This document shows positions 6,634 through 6,842 of a DNA stretch of 6,842 nt, in pieces (the stretch's first letter is position 1; every line of letters starts with the position of its first letter). Source of the DNA: Myxococcales bacterium (GTDB taxonomy: Bacteria > Myxococcota_A > UBA9160 > JALSIO01); NCBI GenBank assembly GCA_026989995.1, contig JALSIO010000018.1, positions 1 through 6,842 on the forward strand. The letters are read 5' to 3'. The notes below the pieces were generated by a model. It did not search any database. It saw only the letters and a program-made list of their open reading frames with translations, and had not been told where the DNA came from. The position numbers and the translations under genes are program-made.

Positions 6634-6842
6634 CGGGCACCGGGCAACCCGCCTGAGAGCATGGCGGGCGCTCTCCGCCCTGCCGGCTTCCAGGAAAGAG
6701 GTGCGCGGGTCCCACGAGCCAAGCTCCTTCCCCTTCCGGGACCCTTCTGGTGCCCTTCCAGCCCGCTTGCCGTTCTCAGCTTCCCGTCCTCAGGCTGGGC
6801 GCGGACCTGCTCGCGTCCCCCAGGGGGAACCACGCGACGCCT
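6634..6842. other. Gene-free 3' region with short inverted repeats
   Basis: No convincing gene is visible in these 209 bp. The plus-strand sequence becomes pyrimidine-rich (about 6715-6790) and any reading frame there has mixed third positions, unlike the genes upstream. Possible hairpins: GAGAGC (6655-6660) with GCTCTC (6670-6675), alternative to GGCGG (6663-6667) with CCGCC (6675-6679); and GGGTCCC (6707-6713) with GGGACCC (6738-6744). None is followed by a T-run, so an intrinsic terminator is not demonstrated. The first hairpin, 22 bases past the stop of the sulfatase-like gene, is the best candidate for a 3' end or processing structure. Confidence 0.4.
6811..6837. repeat. Nested inverted repeat near the right edge
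   Basis: TCGCGT (6811-6816) is the exact reverse complement of ACGCGA (6832-6837). Inside lies a second perfect inverted repeat, TCCCCC-A-GGGGGA (6816-6828). It could be an operator for a gene to the right, a hairpin, or chance in GC-rich DNA; the window ends 5 bases later, so its context is not visible. Confidence 0.35.

Noticed and set aside
6615..6833. A 72-codon minus-strand frame at the right end.
   Set aside because: It overlaps the 3' end of the second sulfatase-like gene, has no family resemblance, and its composition fits non-coding GC-rich DNA.
6701..6842. A GTG at 6701, preceded by AGGAAAGAG, opening a frame that runs to the right edge.
   Set aside because: Third codon positions are mixed (many T and A) unlike the upstream genes, and the peptide is low-complexity Pro/Ser/Arg with no recognisable motif. 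A real gene cannot be excluded without the following DNA.
1..6842. Very frequent CTCGAG hexamers on both strands, which looked like a repeated palindromic site.
   Set aside because: Nearly all fall inside genes as the Leu-Glu codon pair CTC-GAG or its reverse complement, so codon bias in TPR-rich proteins explains them.

Overview
The window is very GC-rich (about three quarters G+C by eye, third codon positions almost all G or C). It holds four protein genes, all predicted to be exported or anchored in the cell envelope. The composition, the Gram-negative style lipoprotein signals, the TPR lipoproteins and the paralogous 'sulfatase-like' enzymes ending in an L-R-A-L-G-Y motif suggest a high-GC Gram-negative bacterium, such as the Myxococcota/former Deltaproteobacteria or a similar environmental phylum. 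This placement is an inference from style; there is no rRNA or other marker.

Layout. On the minus strand, a long TPR lipoprotein gene (2795 to 291) overlaps by 4 bases (ATGA) a second TPR lipoprotein gene (294 down to the left edge, cut off after 98 codons). A 157-bp divergent intergenic region (2796-2952) separates them from two plus-strand genes. The first (2953-5220, GTG start) is a lipoprotein that joins a sulfatase/alkaline-phosphatase-superfamily domain to a TPR domain. The second (5224-6633) starts 3 bases after the stop of the first and is a membrane-anchored enzyme of the same superfamily without TPRs. The last 209 bp (6634-6842) hold no convincing gene, only a few short inverted repeats.

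How the genes may work together. Both enzymes keep the metal-binding Asp and Asp-His motifs of the superfamily, but at the nucleophile position they carry Thr, not the Cys or Ser that is matured to formylglycine in true sulfatases. They are therefore better called Thr-type sulfatase-like hydrolases/transferases than arylsulfatases. The TPR lipoproteins resemble the TPR lipoproteins found with exopolysaccharide/PEP-CTERM (exosortase) loci. One TPR module, N-D-x-A-W followed by D-L-D-R-A-L and D-T-L-A, occurs both in the minus-strand lipoprotein and in the tail of the fusion enzyme. The most economical reading is an envelope locus in which TPR scaffolds and surface-facing hydrolases/transferases act on an extracellular glycan, lipid or phosphorylated polymer. 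The substrate cannot be read from the sequence.
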